Assembly: GCF_947179515.1 (NCBI RefSeq)
Contig: NC_067487.1
Location: forward strand, 45,324,014 to 45,388,013
Origin: Apodemus sylvaticus
Taxonomy: Eukaryota; Chordata; Mammalia; Rodentia; Muridae
Direction: 5' to 3'
DNA: 64,000 nt
In this document: positions 1 through 12,207 of the stretch, one piece after another
Layout: each line of letters begins with the position of its first letter
How positions within the stretch are numbered: the first letter of the stretch is position 1
Notes under the pieces: generated by a model
Seen by the model: only the letters and a program-made list of their open reading frames with translations
Databases searched by the model: none
What the model was told of the DNA's origin: nothing
Position numbers and translations under genes: made by a program

Positions 1-14
1 TATACTAATCCCTA

Positions 15-17
<3 letters not shown>

Positions 18-93
<76 letters not shown>

Positions 94-160
94 TGAGTGA
101 AACAGGGAGAGGAAACAGAGAAAGAGAGAAACAGAGAGAAACAGAGTTAGTACTAGCTAA
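18..160. repeat. (GA)n microsatellite with degenerate GA-rich tail
   Basis: An uninterrupted GA dinucleotide run fills 18-91. It is followed by impure GA/GAAACA sequence to about 160. The Ser-Leu open frame read through it on the minus strand is only the repeat translated. Confidence 0.95.
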
Positions 161-185
161 CACTGGTGATCTTACCAGAACTTCT

Positions 186-321
186 TTTGTTTTTATCAAG
201 ACAGGGCTTCTCTGTGTAGCCCTGACTGTCTACAGAGACATTTCCAAGACAACCTCAGAGATCTTTCTGCCTCTACCTCCCAAGTACTGGGATTAAAGAA
301 GTGTGTTACCACCACCTGACC
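186..321 (-). repeat. B1 SINE, degraded
   Basis: Minus-strand B1: a T-rich start is followed by the antisense landmarks ACAGGGCTTCTCTGTGTAGC, then CCTCCCAAGTACTGGGATTA, and it ends in the CACCACCTGAC block. Many substitutions indicate an older copy. Confidence 0.85.
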
Positions 322-562
322 CTTACTGCTACTCTTATTCTGTAAACAGAAACAGCTTTTGCCAGTAGTAATTTGTCACTAGAGTCTTTCCCTGTATGCT
401 AGCAGAACTCCTGATGCAACACATATGTCAAGAAAGAAATTAGAAATATGGTAGTCTAGGGATGTCAAACGCCACGAGACGCTGACATGTCTTCCTGAGA
501 GTTTAAATTGTGCTGAGTAGTCGTTCTGAGTAGCCATCTCTCTGAAATAACAGCACCTTTCT

Positions 563-968
563 CTTTTTTTTTTTAAAGAAAACATTTAATTATTGTGAAT
601 ATATTTCCCTACATTTGCTGACCTACCCAATTTCCTTTATACATATATGGATACATAGAAATATACATATATATTACCCCTATTGAGTATTTATCTTGGG
701 AATGTGTTCTACATTTTTTATTAATTTTTTTATTTATTGATATATTTTTTATTTACATTTCAAATGATTTCCCCTTTTCTGGGTCCCCACTCCCCGCAAG
801 TCCCATAAGCCCTCTTCCCTCCCGCTGTTCCTCCATCTACCCCTTCCCGCTTCCCTGTTCTGGAATTCCCCTATACTCTTGCACTGAGTCTTTCCAGAAC
901 CAGGGGCCACTCCTCCATTCTTTTTGGACATCATTTAATTTGTGGATTATGTCCTGGGTATTCTAAGT
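563..968 (-). mobile_element. 5'-truncated L1 3'UTR carrying a probable 3'-transduced segment
   Basis: Read on the minus strand, 968-725 is a rodent L1 3'UTR ending in the GAAATGTAAATAAA tail. The same tail sequence recurs at 11990-12205. About 150 further bases of non-L1 sequence follow (723-575), with an ATTAAA signal (585-590) and then a second poly(A) (563-574, seen as T on the + strand). Perfect 15-base direct repeats (TAACAGCACCTTTCT at 548-562 and 969-983) enclose the whole unit, so L1 and extra sequence arrived together. Read-through of the L1 polyadenylation site into flanking DNA explains this. Confidence 0.85.
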
Positions 969-983
969 TAACAGCACCTTTCT

Positions 984-1566
984 AAAGTAGGCATTTCATT
1001 TAATTAACCAGATACATTAGCGTGCAAATCAAGGCCATTAGTGACTATGACATGAAGGTAGATAAATCACTCAGTCTGCAATGGGAACACTTCATCTCTT
1101 TCTAGCATAGTGTGAGCTACTTTCATCAGTTCGGAAGTCTTCATTTTTATGAATGAACTGTGATTAAAGGAAGTTTTTGGCATCTGGGTGATTTCTTCTC
1201 ATGCAAAATAAGTGCATATATGGATATATGTAATACATGTGCATATACATAATATATGTAAGAATTTATATATGTAACATACATTTTTATATACATTTAT
1301 ATATGTAACAACTTTCACATTACATACATGTGAATGTATGATACTGTTTTATGTCTTTCCCTCAACTTTAGACCCAATAAGAAAGTAGTTAGAAGAAAGG
1401 GAGACACAGACAGAGAAACCATGAAGAAAACAAATAATAGAATATTATACCCTATGCTTGAAATGTCACATGAGAAAGCCGGCCTCAGGGATACGTTGCT
1501 AAGATCTACCAATCTTGAATCTACAAAATTGAGCTATATAGTTTCTTAACAGGAAATTTATATAAA
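984..1566. other. No gene recognised; AT-rich with TATATG-type runs
   Basis: AT-rich sequence with imperfect ATATATG/TACATA repeats at about 1205-1330. Short overlapping open frames on both strands near 1315-1550 lack any family resemblance and look like chance frames. Confidence 0.5.
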
Positions 1567-1768
1567 AGGAGAGATAGCTCCATGGTTAAAACCCTTGCTG
1601 CTCTTTCAGAGGACCTGGGATCAGTTCCCAACACCCACAAGGTGGCTCACACTTTCTTTACCTACAGTTCCATGGGATCAAGTGCCCTATTCTGGTCTCT
1701 GTGGGTACCAGATACACAAGTTCACAGACATACATGTAGGCAAGCACTCATAACATATAACTCAAATT
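1567..1768 (+). repeat. B3/B2-type SINE
   Basis: Plus-strand B2-superfamily SINE. A degraded tRNA-like head (GAGAGATAGCTCCATGGTTA) is followed by CAGAGGACCTGGGATCAGTTCC, the CAAGGTGGCTCACA block and a B3-style tail with ACATACATGTAGGCAAGCACTC. Confidence 0.85.
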
Positions 1769-1781
1769 GCATATCGTTGTG

Positions 1782-1867
1782 AGGTGCCATGTGACTGCTG
1801 GATACCCGACTCAGCTCCTCCAGAAGAGCAACGTGTATTCTTAACCACTGAGCCATCTCCCCAACCC
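1782..1867 (-). repeat. B2/B3 SINE head fragment
   Basis: Antisense head of a B2-family SINE. CCATGTGACTGCTGG is followed by CTTAACCACTGAGCCATCTC and CCCAACCC. It lies head-to-head-like next to the preceding plus-strand SINE, separated by about 13 bases. Confidence 0.8.
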
Positions 1868-2936
1868 GATAAATAATTCCTCTTTATATAGAAAATATTT
1901 CTACTGATGAGCTGTTGCCCTTTTTGTTCCCAAGTGTCTTTAAAATTACAGTACAGAAAGATGACTGAATAGAGCAAAGAAAGTAACAGCCTATCTCCCA
2001 GCAAAGGGAAAGCACCGAAGACAGTGGTTCGTCAACTGTATATATAGCTCTTGAGGAGCATGGGGAGTCTGCCCTCCATGCATCAAGACAGGCAGGAATA
2101 TATAAAGGCACACAGATAAAAACCCAAAGTCTACACACTTAATGGGGTTTAAAAGAGTAGTTATTAGTTATATAAAAGTTAAATGTTTATCAATTTATTG
2201 CATAAATGGTCATTATTTGCAAAAGCATAGTCACGTTAGCAGGCCTGTGTAGCAGAAATATACAGGGAGGAAGAAGAGAAGGTATGTGGGCATGGAAAAG
2301 CCAGAGGAAACGGCAGAGGATACAATTTTACTTACTACAAAAAGATGCTAAAACTTCATAGTATTGGCCTACTAGAAATATAAAACTGAATCAACTGTAT
2401 TAATGTAATATAAGAAACCATGATCCTGAAAGATGAACCTATAGGAAAAACACTTCAGTATGATAGGATCCAACACCCAAGGAATAAAAGAAAAAAAAAT
2501 GTTACATTAGCAAAAAGCTTCTGTGCTAATTGATGTAGTAAAGTTGATTGGATGAGCATACTAATGAGGCACACATCTAGGGGTGTCTGTGAGTGTATTT
2601 CAGAAGAAATTGTGATCATAAGGGCTCTGATGGAGTCAGTGGTTCAACCCACTGATTGATTCAAACTTTGAGTAAGCTATCATGAGGTAGTAGAGTGGGA
2701 AAATTTGAACTTTCTAGAAAAAGCTGATATCTGGCCTATGTCCTTGGCGGGGATTCCTTGTCCTAACCACTTTTCTCTTTGCTTCCTGACTACTACCGTT
2801 TTGAAGCAAACGGCTTTTATCTCCTATATCCTTCTTGTGTGATTTACTTTGGTTCTGACACAGGCAGAAATACAGTAGAATCAACTGACCATGGAGTGAA
2901 ACAATGAATCAAAGTAACTCTTTGTTATAGCAACGA
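1868..2936. other. No gene or repeat recognised
   Basis: About 1.1 kb of AT-rich, apparently unique sequence. Minus-strand frames of 80-84 codons around 1762-2138 overlap one another and the SINE, and show no domain. I see no RNA gene. Confidence 0.5.
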
Positions 2937-3443
2937 AAATGCCAACCTACAGGATATGGGAATGCACTTCCTCAAATTCATCTGACAAAAGGCTATTACC
3001 AAGAATATATATGGAACTAAATACACTTAACAAGAAAACCATGGTCGTGCTCTGAGTAGATCGTTCTCAAAAGAGGAAATACAAGTTTCCAGCTACATGG
3101 TGAAAGAGCTAAATATTATTAGCAATAAGGGAAATGTAAAGTGGAACTACAGGGAGATGCCATGCTTTGGTGTGCAGAGAACGGCAATTTTAGAAAAATA
3201 GATGTCAAAGAGCTGGAGAAAGGGAAGCTGTTGGCAGTGATGTGGATTAGTACAATCATTATGAAGAACGTAATGGAGGGTCCTCAAAATACTCACTAAA
3301 TGTGAACCTATCATATGGTCCAGAAAACCTATTTCTGGGCATATCTTCAAAAGAAATGAGAATAATACCAATGAGCTATCTATTTTAGTGCTATTCAAAT
3401 AGCTGATCAACAGACTTAGGTGACCGTCAACAGATGAACAAAT

Positions 3444-3501
<58 letters not shown>

Positions 3502-3800
3502 GAGAAATCCTGCAATGTGGCAAAACAGGTAGAACTATAAAATATTGCATTAAATAAAATAAGCTAGACATGCAAGGTCAAGCACTACTTGTTTGCTCTC
3601 ATGTGCAGAAACTTAAAAAACTGTTGAATTGAAAGAAGGCAAGTGATGTCTGGAGGTTGAGAACCAGACAAGAGTTGACAGTAAGGATTTGACTGGATTA
3701 CATCAGTGTGCATCCTGAATCTGTATGATAATATCACACTGAATTCCATAAATGTGTACAATTTAAATGTTAATAATAAACAGTAATGCAAACAAAATAC
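2937..3800 (+). mobile_element. Ancient mammalian L1 fragment (L1MA/MB-like), ORF2 end plus 3'UTR
   Basis: Very diverged plus-strand L1. It contains the ORF2-end landmarks corresponding to the 'remaining copies' region (CAATAAGGGAAATG, 3123-3136) and the CTATTTCTGGGCATAT region (3329-3344). The 3' end reads ATATCACACTGAATTCCATA then AATGTGTACAATTTAAATG, typical of mammalian-wide L1 3'UTRs. All reading frames are broken. A GATA microsatellite at 3447-3501 interrupts it at the point where L1 normally reads '...GATGAATGGATAAAG'. Family name is by eye. Confidence 0.7.
3447..3501. repeat. (GATA)n microsatellite inside the ancient L1
   Basis: About 14 near-perfect GATA units. The array begins exactly where the host L1 has an ATAAAGA-like motif, which suggests growth from a short native L1 seed. 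Confidence 0.95.
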
Positions 3801-3965
3801 CACTTTAAAATGCTATTTATAAATGCTAAGGGAATAATGGGGAAAACACCCTTGGACATGAAACTGGAACCGAGCTAGACAGGGAAGAAGAAACTGCAGG
3901 TATTTAACAGGAAGCTTCCAGCCTTTCTAACTTAAATGTCTCACTTGATTAAAAAACAAAAGAAT

Positions 3966-4325
3966 TTCAGGGAAGGCTTAGCTTAATAACTAGAAGCACT
4001 TGTCACAGAAGCCCAACATTCTGGGTTCAGATCCCCAGAACCAATAAAACAGCCCAACATCTAAAATCCCAGTGCCACCCATCAAGACGTGGTAGACTGC
4101 CTCAGACAAATCAATGCAAATTCTTAGTCCAGCTGGTTTGACCTGTGCAGCTTCAAAGATACCTGGTCTCAAGTGGAGGGTTGAGGACTAACACTGGAAG
4201 TTTATCCTCTGACCTTCACAAGCATACCCACATGCAAACATAGAACTTGTAAACATGCTCTAACACTCATGTTACAGGTCTCACACACATACACACATGT
4301 CAAAAATAGCAACAGCAAGAATTAA
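3966..4325 (+). repeat. B4-type composite SINE, strongly degraded
   Basis: The layout is tRNA-like head (AGCACTTGTCACAGAAGCC), TTCAGATCCCCAGAACC, a B1-like middle (AAAATCCCAGTGCCAC), then TTTATCCTCTGACCTTCACA and a CA-rich tail. This order matches B4/RSINE elements. Divergence is high. Confidence 0.55.
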
Positions 4326-4466
4326 ATATAAAAAGAAGGGAAGTGCATATATCTTAGGTTGTTGAAATAGTTGAAATATTATTCTGAAGAAAGTGAGATA
4401 TAAGTAGGACAATAGAGGCTGAAGTTTTACTTTTTATAGACAACAAATCACTAGAAGGTTCTTTAA

Positions 4467-4640
4467 GGATTTATTTATCTTTATTAATACAAGTGTACTG
4501 TACCTGTCTTCAGACACACCATAAGAGGGCGTCTCCCACTGCAGATGTTTGTGAGCCACCATGTGGTTGCTGGGAATTGAACTCGGGAACTCTGGAAGAA
4601 CAGTCAGTGCTCTTAACCACTGAGCCATCTCTCTAGTCCC
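4467..4640 (-). repeat. B2 SINE, near full length, with target-site duplication
   Basis: Minus-strand B2: TTTATTTATCTTTATTAATA tail, CTTCAGACACACCATAAGAG, CCACCATGTGGTTGCTGGGA and CTTAACCACTGAGCCATCTC. Flanked by 14-base direct repeats, AGAAGGTTCTTTAA (4453-4466) and AGAAGGTTCATTAA (4641-4654), with one mismatch. Confidence 0.92.
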
Positions 4641-4654
4641 AGAAGGTTCATTAA

Positions 4655-5261
4655 AGGAAATACTATCTTGTTCACTTCTGTAATTCCTAGGGAATAGAAT
4701 GAGGCCCCACTATCATAGATGTCTTAAAAGTAGCTGTTGGACAAAACATAGGAGGCTGCAGACATATTACTTAGGAAAGTATTGTTGGACTAATTGTCAT
4801 GGGGTGGAGAGGAAGGAAGTTGTAAGGAGCGCTCAACTCGCAGAAGGCCAAATGTAAGTGGGAACTATGCCAAATGAATATACTAATATTCACATCCTTA
4901 GGAAGACAAAACCAGAGCAAAGCCACGTCAAACCACTAAGAAAGGGGAATAGAATAAAATATATTCAAGGTGATTTTTTTTTCATTCTGTTAGTGTGGAC
5001 ATAGTGGACATTCTGAACTCAGAATACTGGTTGCTAATTTGATATTCTAAAATAGATAAAGGCTAGTGGTTGATATACAGATAGGTCTGATTCTTATTAT
5101 TAGACTGGGTCCAGCCTAGAAAATATGAGTCCTTAAGTATGCATGTGCATGAGTGTAACGTGTGTGTGTGAGCATGTGTGTATGCAGGTACTGTGATTAC
5201 ATGATTTTGTGTCTGTGGATATCAAGTTTTGATGCTTTGTGCATTTCCAGTCACTCTATTC
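4655..5261. other. No gene recognised
   Basis: Apparently unique AT-rich sequence with a T run at 4975-4981 and a short impure TG patch at 5158-5190. Confidence 0.5.
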
Positions 5262-5400
5262 TTTTGGTTTTGTTTTGCTTTTTAAATAGAGCATCTCAAA
5301 GGACATGGAACTCACTGATTCAGCTGAACTGGCTAGCCAATGACTCCTAGGATCTCCCTGTCTCTGCCTCCCTGGTGCTGGTTTACAAGTGTACCCTCAC
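5262..5400 (-). repeat. Old B1-like SINE
   Basis: Antisense B1 landmarks are visible but eroded: GAACTCACTGATTCAGCTGA, CTCCCTGTCTCTGCCTCCCT and GGTGCTGGTTTACAAGTGT. Probably an early B1 or PB1-type copy. Confidence 0.6.
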
Positions 5401-5589
5401 TGTACTTGCATTGTGTGGATGTCAGTGATCTAAACACTATGAAAATGTCATAATGAGAACAGTTATTTTAAACACTAAGTAATAAATTTTAAAAAGTCAA
5501 AAGAGGAAATAGTATATTTGGTATATATACTAATATATCATTAGTATATGATATCATCAGTATACGACAGCATTTGATTATAGTATTAA

Positions 5590-5900
5590 TGGTGAAATAT
5601 CCCCCATAAACTAGTGTTTTGGTCACAAGTTCCCAAGCTGGAAATGGGCCTTGAATTGAAGCTTGATACAGGAAGGGGTCATTAGGGTGGGGCATTTCTT
5701 AGTGCAGCACCACTTTCCTGTACTCTCCCTTGATCCCTAACTGTGAGTGCAATGTTACCTCATATTCTGGCTGCCATGCCTCCCTTACCATGACAGATTC
5801 TATCCTTGCTTAGATTGTAAGACAAAACAAGCCCTTCGCCACTTCAGTTGCTTTTTGTCAAGTATTTGGTCACAGCAATTTTAAAAAGTAAGTAACATAA
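5590..5900 (+). repeat. Rodent MER-type interspersed repeat, degraded
   Basis: The right end (GACAAAACAAGCCCTTCGCC, then AGTTGCTTTTTGTCAAG and GTCACAGCAATTT) matches the end of a common rodent medium-reiteration repeat that usually reads '...TTGCTTTTGGTCATGGTGTTT...CACAGCAA'. The class is not established from sequence alone. Confidence 0.5.
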
Positions 5901-8829
5901 AAAAAAAATACCAAAGACGGGAACTGTTGCTACAATAAATTGTATAAAGCTTCATAAGCCTTTGACACAAGTTTGTAAAAGGAATGTAAAGGAGTTGGGA
6001 ATCACTGACTAAAAGAGCCGAAAATGCAAAGATTTTGGGTCATTCTGGAAGATAAGCAGGCTGAAAATTTATGAACAATAGAGGCACTGCTTATGGGGTT
6101 TGAAAGGAACAAGGACTCAAATGAGAAGTAGTCTAGAGATGTCCTGTGTTATATTCTGGAAAGGAATATTGGTATATCCTTTCCATGACCTGAGAACTTG
6201 AGTGAAGATGAATTCAAATCTATGGACTAACTTCTTTGGTAAAGGGAATCTAAAACACCCACGCCATGTCATGGTTTCTGCACACTGTTGTCATCTGAGT
6301 CCTCAGTGAGAAACAGAACCAAGCCAAGTAGAAAAAAACAACCAAAAAAAAGTGCAAGATACAGACTATTTTTGCTGCCCAAACTGCTACAATAGTTACA
6401 GAGTGTATCCCTATTAAAATAAACTTGGGTTCTTCACTGGAATTATAGGAAAGGTACATGGAGGGTAAGATATATCAAATGTTTCTTCAAATGTGGTTGA
6501 AAAAGATGGAGCCAAATTACTTAGAACGGTGCCCCAGGAATTCTCTGCTAAAATAAAAAGCAACAACAAAACTCAAGGAACTTACACAGAACTAAATGCA
6601 CCCAGAATCCAAGGCTCTAGGTTCTATTTCCAGATAACAATAGAATTTGGCAGCACCAAACATGTATATTAGTTACAGAAGCACACAAGTCCAGGAGAAA
6701 ATAGACCACAGAACATAAAGTCTTGTACATCAATAACTGAGAGCCTTAAAGCCTGATAATGTATGATAAAGATATATCTTACCAGGAAGCCTTGAAATAC
6801 CACTGTGCAAAACTATAAAAATGAAGCCTAAATTATGACAGAGACCTATATTGTGCAGCTATTTTATCTGGGTTGAGAAATTCCATTCTGGGGATAGAAG
6901 TTTGACTCTTGAGACCCAGGAACTAAGCAAAATTTATAAGGCTAGGGAAGTAAGCAAATTTCACAAATTTCAGGAAACCCTTGAAATTTACCACCCTTAT
7001 TTTCTGGAGAGTAGACTCGTCAGCCAACCATGTTGCAGCCTATGGCTAACACTGGGAGTTTCAAGGATAAACTTTTCCAAGTTATCCATATTGACGTGGG
7101 ACTGTCAGTGATGTAACTGACTTTGTGTCATCTGCAGTGTTATATAGCAATTTCCTCTGGAATGAACCATTCTTTCTTTGAGGACACTTATTAAGACTCA
7201 TAACACAAGGAAACTTAGAGGATTCAGGAAGTAAACAAAACTGAGAAGTCTTAAGTTGCTTATGCAGCTTACAAGACCTAAATAGCCTGTCCCCAAGTTA
7301 TATAAACAGTAGCAATTGCAGAGGCGAGAAAATCTCTGATTGTCTGAGCTTAAAGTCATGTAAGAAACTCCAGGGGTGCAGCTTGTGTAATCAACTACCA
7401 TATAAGAGTAGGTTTTTGGTGACAGAGCTGTCATGGAGTCATCTGGGGGGAATCTAATATTTGAGCATGCTCTTCCCTTGGAAAAGCCCCATAACACAAT
7501 TGATATCTGAACAAAGAGCAATTAGACCAAAGATGAGTTAGAGAGGAGTGGCTGCATGGTTCCTTCAAAGGACATCTAGACATGCAACCCAGGATAATCT
7601 ATGTGAAGGTATCCATGGATACAAACTCGACATGACTACCTTTCCATATGAAATGGTTCCTACTGAATTATCTATTTCTTGACTCTCCTCTGAGTACAAT
7701 TCTGTTTGACCTAGTGAACAGAGCATCAATCATCACCCTGCTCACACCCAATGCCCACAACAGTGTCTATCCTTCCTCTATTGCCTTCTAGTCACTGACA
7801 CTCATGGGATCTCATCTGGAAAAACTATATGCTCCTAACGACTCATATGAACAAGCTGACTTTCATTTTAGTTGTCTTCTTTTCATCCAAGGTCTTATGT
7901 AGATGGTCTGTATTAAGAGAGGCCAACTCAACTCAAACAAAAACAAATATTCCATCTGTTAGCCTATAATTTAGGATAAGAACAATAGTAGAATTCTGTC
8001 TTTCTACCAATTATCAAAAACATACAAAATAGAGCTGGCTTGTTGACCAACCAACCATAGATAAATTTGGGTGGTGTTGTGGAGGCTTTTGAAAACAAAA
8101 GCTTTTGTGTCCCGGTTTGCAAAATGCTGACTGTCTCCATTTTTCACTGTTATCTCTTCCTTTCCTGTTTGCTCATAAAATTTGAGTAAAGTTTGAGGTC
8201 ATCTTTGGCACAGTTCTCAGCCACCCTGTGAGATGAATATTTGCAGGAAGTATATTGATAAATGTCCCTGTACTGACCTCTCTGGAGGAGAAGGGAGAGA
8301 CCTGGAGATTAGTTAAAATGCAGTTTATCCTACATCTCAAGAAAACCCCATATCTGGATTGCCTAGAGGCAAGAGGCAAGATTGTCTACACCATCCTGGA
8401 ATTATTCATAAGTTGGGGAGTAGGGGTTAGAGGATAACTTGGCTAAGCATTGCTATTAAAATGTTAGCATCAGGATAATGGTCTCTGCCATCCTGGGAAA
8501 ACCTGTTTAATGATCCAAAGCATCTCTTACAGGGGTGCTTAGCTACTGGGAAGATTCTCTCACTACCAGGTTGAGTTTGAAAAGTAATACTTGTAGAACA
8601 CAGAATATACCTAAGGGGATTTCCTCGAATGTGTGTGCTGGAGTCCTCTCTATGTATTCTTGACTAAATATTGGCATTATGGGGAGACCTAGGTTCCCCA
8701 AGAATTGGTGGGGTCATCTTAGTAGGAGGTCAAGAAATTAGGATGTGTCCTTTCTCTTTATAACCCTCAGAGCTGGGAAGCTAAAGTGTTAAAGCTAGCT
8801 GAATGCCCAAAAGCCCTCAGAGAAGCCAC
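5901..8829. other. About 2.9 kb without recognisable gene or repeat
   Basis: Mixed-composition sequence with only chance frames of 60-107 codons (for example 7198-7521 minus and 6851-7111 plus), which show no domain or codon bias I recognise. No SINE or L1 landmark was seen, making this one of the longest repeat-poor stretches in the window. Confidence 0.45.
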
Positions 8830-8833
8830 GTGT

Positions 8834-8906
<73 letters not shown>

Positions 8907-8959
8907 AAGAGACAGAGAGACAGAGAGAGAAGAGATGGACAGAGAGACAGAGACAAGAC

Positions 8960-9019
<60 letters not shown>
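8830..9019. repeat. Compound (TG)n-(GA)n microsatellite
   Basis: (TG)n at 8830-8852 passes directly into (GA)n at 8853-8901. An impure GACAGA segment follows to about 8964 and a second pure (GA)n fills 8965-9019. The four overlapping frames on both strands are dipeptide artefacts of this tract. Confidence 0.95.
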
Positions 9020-9022
<3 letters not shown>

Positions 9023-9364
9023 CATATCTGTAGAGGGTGAGGGCAGCAGCAACAGAAGACAATGAATGATGCCTACCCAGCCCCACCGTTTCATGTATCT
9101 ACCACGGCATCCCTCAGAACCACATCATTCCCTCTTCTTGCTATTATCACCATCAGAGGCCTATGATTCTTTAAGTCAGAAGAAAAATATGGTAAGAAGA
9201 TAGAGAAATGATTGATATGAACAATAAACTATAATACAATATTACTTAATATTTATCCATTAAGAACTAGTTTCAAGCATAGTTAGTGAACAGCTACTGG
9301 ATCAAGCTGTTTTGACCCTAGCATAAATTTAGCTTTCACACTGGCAAGTAAAAACGAGGAATTT

Positions 9365-9536
9365 AGCAGGGCGGTGGTGGCACATGCCTGTAATCCCAGC
9401 ACTCTGGAAGGCAGAGGCAGGCGGATTTCTGAGTTCGAGGCCAGCCTGGTGTACAGAGTGAGTTCCAGGACATCCAGGGCTATACAGAGAAACCCTGTCT
9501 CGAAAAAAACAAATCCAAAAAAAAAAAATTAAAATA
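9365..9536 (+). repeat. Young B1 SINE with target-site duplication
   Basis: Nearly complete B1: GTGGTGGCACATGCCTGTAA, CAGAGGCAGGCGGATTTCTG, TTCGAGGCCAGCCTGGT and AGAAACCCTGTCTCG followed by an A-rich tail. The 8-base repeats AGGAATTT (9357-9364 and 9537-9544) flank it. The GGATTTCTGAGTTCGAGG form supports a Mus origin for the window. Confidence 0.95.
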
Positions 9537-9544
9537 AGGAATTT

Positions 9545-11458
9545 TCCCAATAAGAACACAAGTATATGTACATGTATATGTGCCTGTGTCCTTTTGAAGA
9601 CTTTATATCTATTGCATATGTATTATGTCTGAGTTAAATAAATGATGTCCAATACAGTCCTTATACATTATTTTTATTTTTTCAGAGAGGGACATGAAGA
9701 CTTTATAAAACTTGCCATATGCCAAAATTACATTTGCCTGACAATGCTATGTTTCAAACCTAACCTGAGTTCAGTTTACTTCAACTATTTAATATGCTCC
9801 TTGTGAGTGTGTTAGGATCATATGCTGGGTATGTGTCTTATCCTTGCTATGAAAGATTAGAAATTGTGGAATTTATTTCTCACAACTCTGAAAGTTGAAA
9901 AGTCCAAAGCAAAAGTGCTGTCAGGTCTAATATCTGGGGAAGACTTCTCTCTCTACTTCCAAGGTGTCTGCTGCTGAGTTCTCAAATAAAGTAAGGCAGA
10001 AAGGCAAATAGAGAGAACTACTCCCATCAAACAAATGTATAAAAACAGCTAATACAATTGATGTGCGCAAAGCCCTGGACACTTGGTGACCTCCTCAAAC
10101 TACACCCACCCATGGTGTTTTATTGAAGATTGAGCTTTCATGTGAATTCAGAAAGTGGCACCATTATTCAAGTCATCGTACTAAGTAAGAATGTGTTCAG
10201 GGATCCCTGATCCATGTTTAGCCTATGGAGAGTATTTGGTATGGGCCTAAATCAGGAGTGTGTGTCCAGATGTAAAATATAAGTCACACCTCGTTAATTC
10301 CCCATGGCTGCTGCAGGTCCTAGCTGTGAGCTATGCAGGGCGTGAAGCTGCTGCCTGGAGAGTCACTCCACAGATCTCAAGGAAGGGAGCCTGAATCCAA
10401 ACCCAGAGTGCTATTTCTATCTCTGACCTAGTTAGTAAAGGAAGAGGGTGGAGTGAAAATGAATGGAAATAATTTTGGTTCAGCAGGAGCTGTGTTTAAT
10501 TTACCTAGTGTCATGTCAAGAAGTGACTATAGCATCTAACTTGGGCTCATTCTCTGACTGACCAACATTTAAAAGATTACAATATTTAAAAGATATGCTC
10601 CAAAATCACTCATTTATTAAACACTGCCTAAATATTCTTGTGCTTACCTTTAGAAATGTTTACTAGAGTTGTTTGGCTATTTTTGCTTTCCTCATTGCAA
10701 TATTGTTTTCAACAAATAGGCATTCATTGCCTTCCATTCTCTGAAAGTCCCTTGTCCAGTGTGAGCTTCTTGTGCGCTGACCTTTGAAGTGATTCATAAT
10801 TAAACTGCTGAGTGCGGTTGACTTATTTTCCAACCTCAGAGTTAACCAGTAACTGCTAGAATAGTCCGTGACCTATAAGAAAGAATGCTAAAAGCTTTAT
10901 AATCATTAGAGAACAGTGTTCTTTTCTGCAAACACACCAAACATTAAATGTCCAGCTCTAAGAGAAAGCAAATAAGAAAGATAACATTTTTCCTGTATAT
11001 GAATGTATAACTGAGTCTTAAATTATGTGTTAAATCAAATGCCTTATTGACTATATTTCATATGCATCAACCAAGCACAGACATTCTTCTTGGGACAGAG
11101 ATTCAGAATGGCCAAGAATTCCACAGTCTTGTAACAAGAATTAGATGTAGAAATAAATTAATTTAAATTGACTTTGGGAAGTGTAACAACAGAACTATGT
11201 ACACAATTCTGGGAAAGGAGGTGTTTATTTCTGTGAGAATGTCCATAAGAAATATCCAGATAACTGAATTTCCTAAATACAGGTCCAAATGATAGCATGA
11301 TTGTGTTGGTCTCATGCACAAATCTCTATTATTTGCTATTCATTTAATTAAGAGTTGTTAAATTGGCAGATTTCAGACTTAAAGGCTTTGAAACAATTTT
11401 CCCAGTGGCTGAGAGTTTCCTAAAGGAAGCATAGTAATACAAAACAGCATGCAGTTCT
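9545..11458. other. About 1.9 kb without recognisable gene or repeat
   Basis: Apparently single-copy sequence, AT-rich after 10480. The part at 10220-10440 has higher GC and a few CpGs. No frame over 60 codons of any interest is present. Confidence 0.45.
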
Positions 11459-11474
11459 AACAGCCTGATAGACA

Positions 11475-12207
11475 GCAAATATGGCTGTGGGGCTTCTCTC
11501 CTTCCACAGCTTCCTGGACAGGACACGGGCCCCGAGCCCGGCGGGCTGGCAAACAAAAGCCGCCTATGTGCTCCCACTGCTGGTGGTATTGCAAGACGGT
11601 GAAACCACTTTGGAAATCAGTATGGCGGTTCCTCAGAAAACTGGGCATGTCACTTCCTGAGGACCCTGTTATACCACTCCTGGGCATATATCCAGAGGAT
11701 TCTTCAGCATACAATAAAGACACATGCTCAACTATGTTCATAGCAGCCCTGTTTGTAGTAGCCAGAAGCTAGAAAGAACCTAGGTGTCCTTCAACAGAGG
11801 AATGGATACAAAAAATGTGGTATATTTACACAATGGAGTACTATTCAGCCATTAGAAACAATGAATTCATGAAATTCTTAGACAAATGGATGGAGCTGGA
11901 GAACATCATACTAAGTGAGGTAACCCAGTCTCAAAAGATCAATCATGGTATGCACTCACTGATAAGTGGATATTAGCCTAGAAACTTTGAATACCCAGGA
12001 CATAATCCACAAATTAAATGATGTCCAAAAAGAATGGAGGAGTGGCCCCTAGTTCTGGAAAGACTCAGTGCAAGAGTATAGGGGAATTCCAGAACAGGGA
12101 ATTGGGAAGGGGTGGATGGAAGAATAGGGGGACGGAAGAGGGCTTATGGGACTTGCGGGGAGTGGGGACCCAGAAAAGGGGAAATCATTTGCAATGTAAA
12201 TAAAAAA
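11475..12207 (+). mobile_element. L1 3' tail with a GC-rich non-L1 5' segment, flanked by target-site duplication
   Basis: From about 11564 this is the end of L1 ORF2 (CACTGCTGGTGG, encoding the C-terminal HCWW-type cysteine-histidine region, then 'LLGIYPEDS') and the short-form 3'UTR ending GCAATGTAAATAAAAAAAA. Frames are broken by stops at 11769 and elsewhere. The 16-base repeats AACAGCCTGATAGACA (11459-11474) and AACAGCCTGGTAGACA (12208-12223, one mismatch) enclose it. The first ~89 bases (11475-11563) are GC-rich and do not match the adjacent ORF2 sequence of the other L1 copies here, so the insertion looks chimeric. Confidence 0.88.

Noticed and set aside
8795..9094. Low-complexity proteins on both strands
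   Set aside because: Pure translations of (GA)n and (TG)n repeats.
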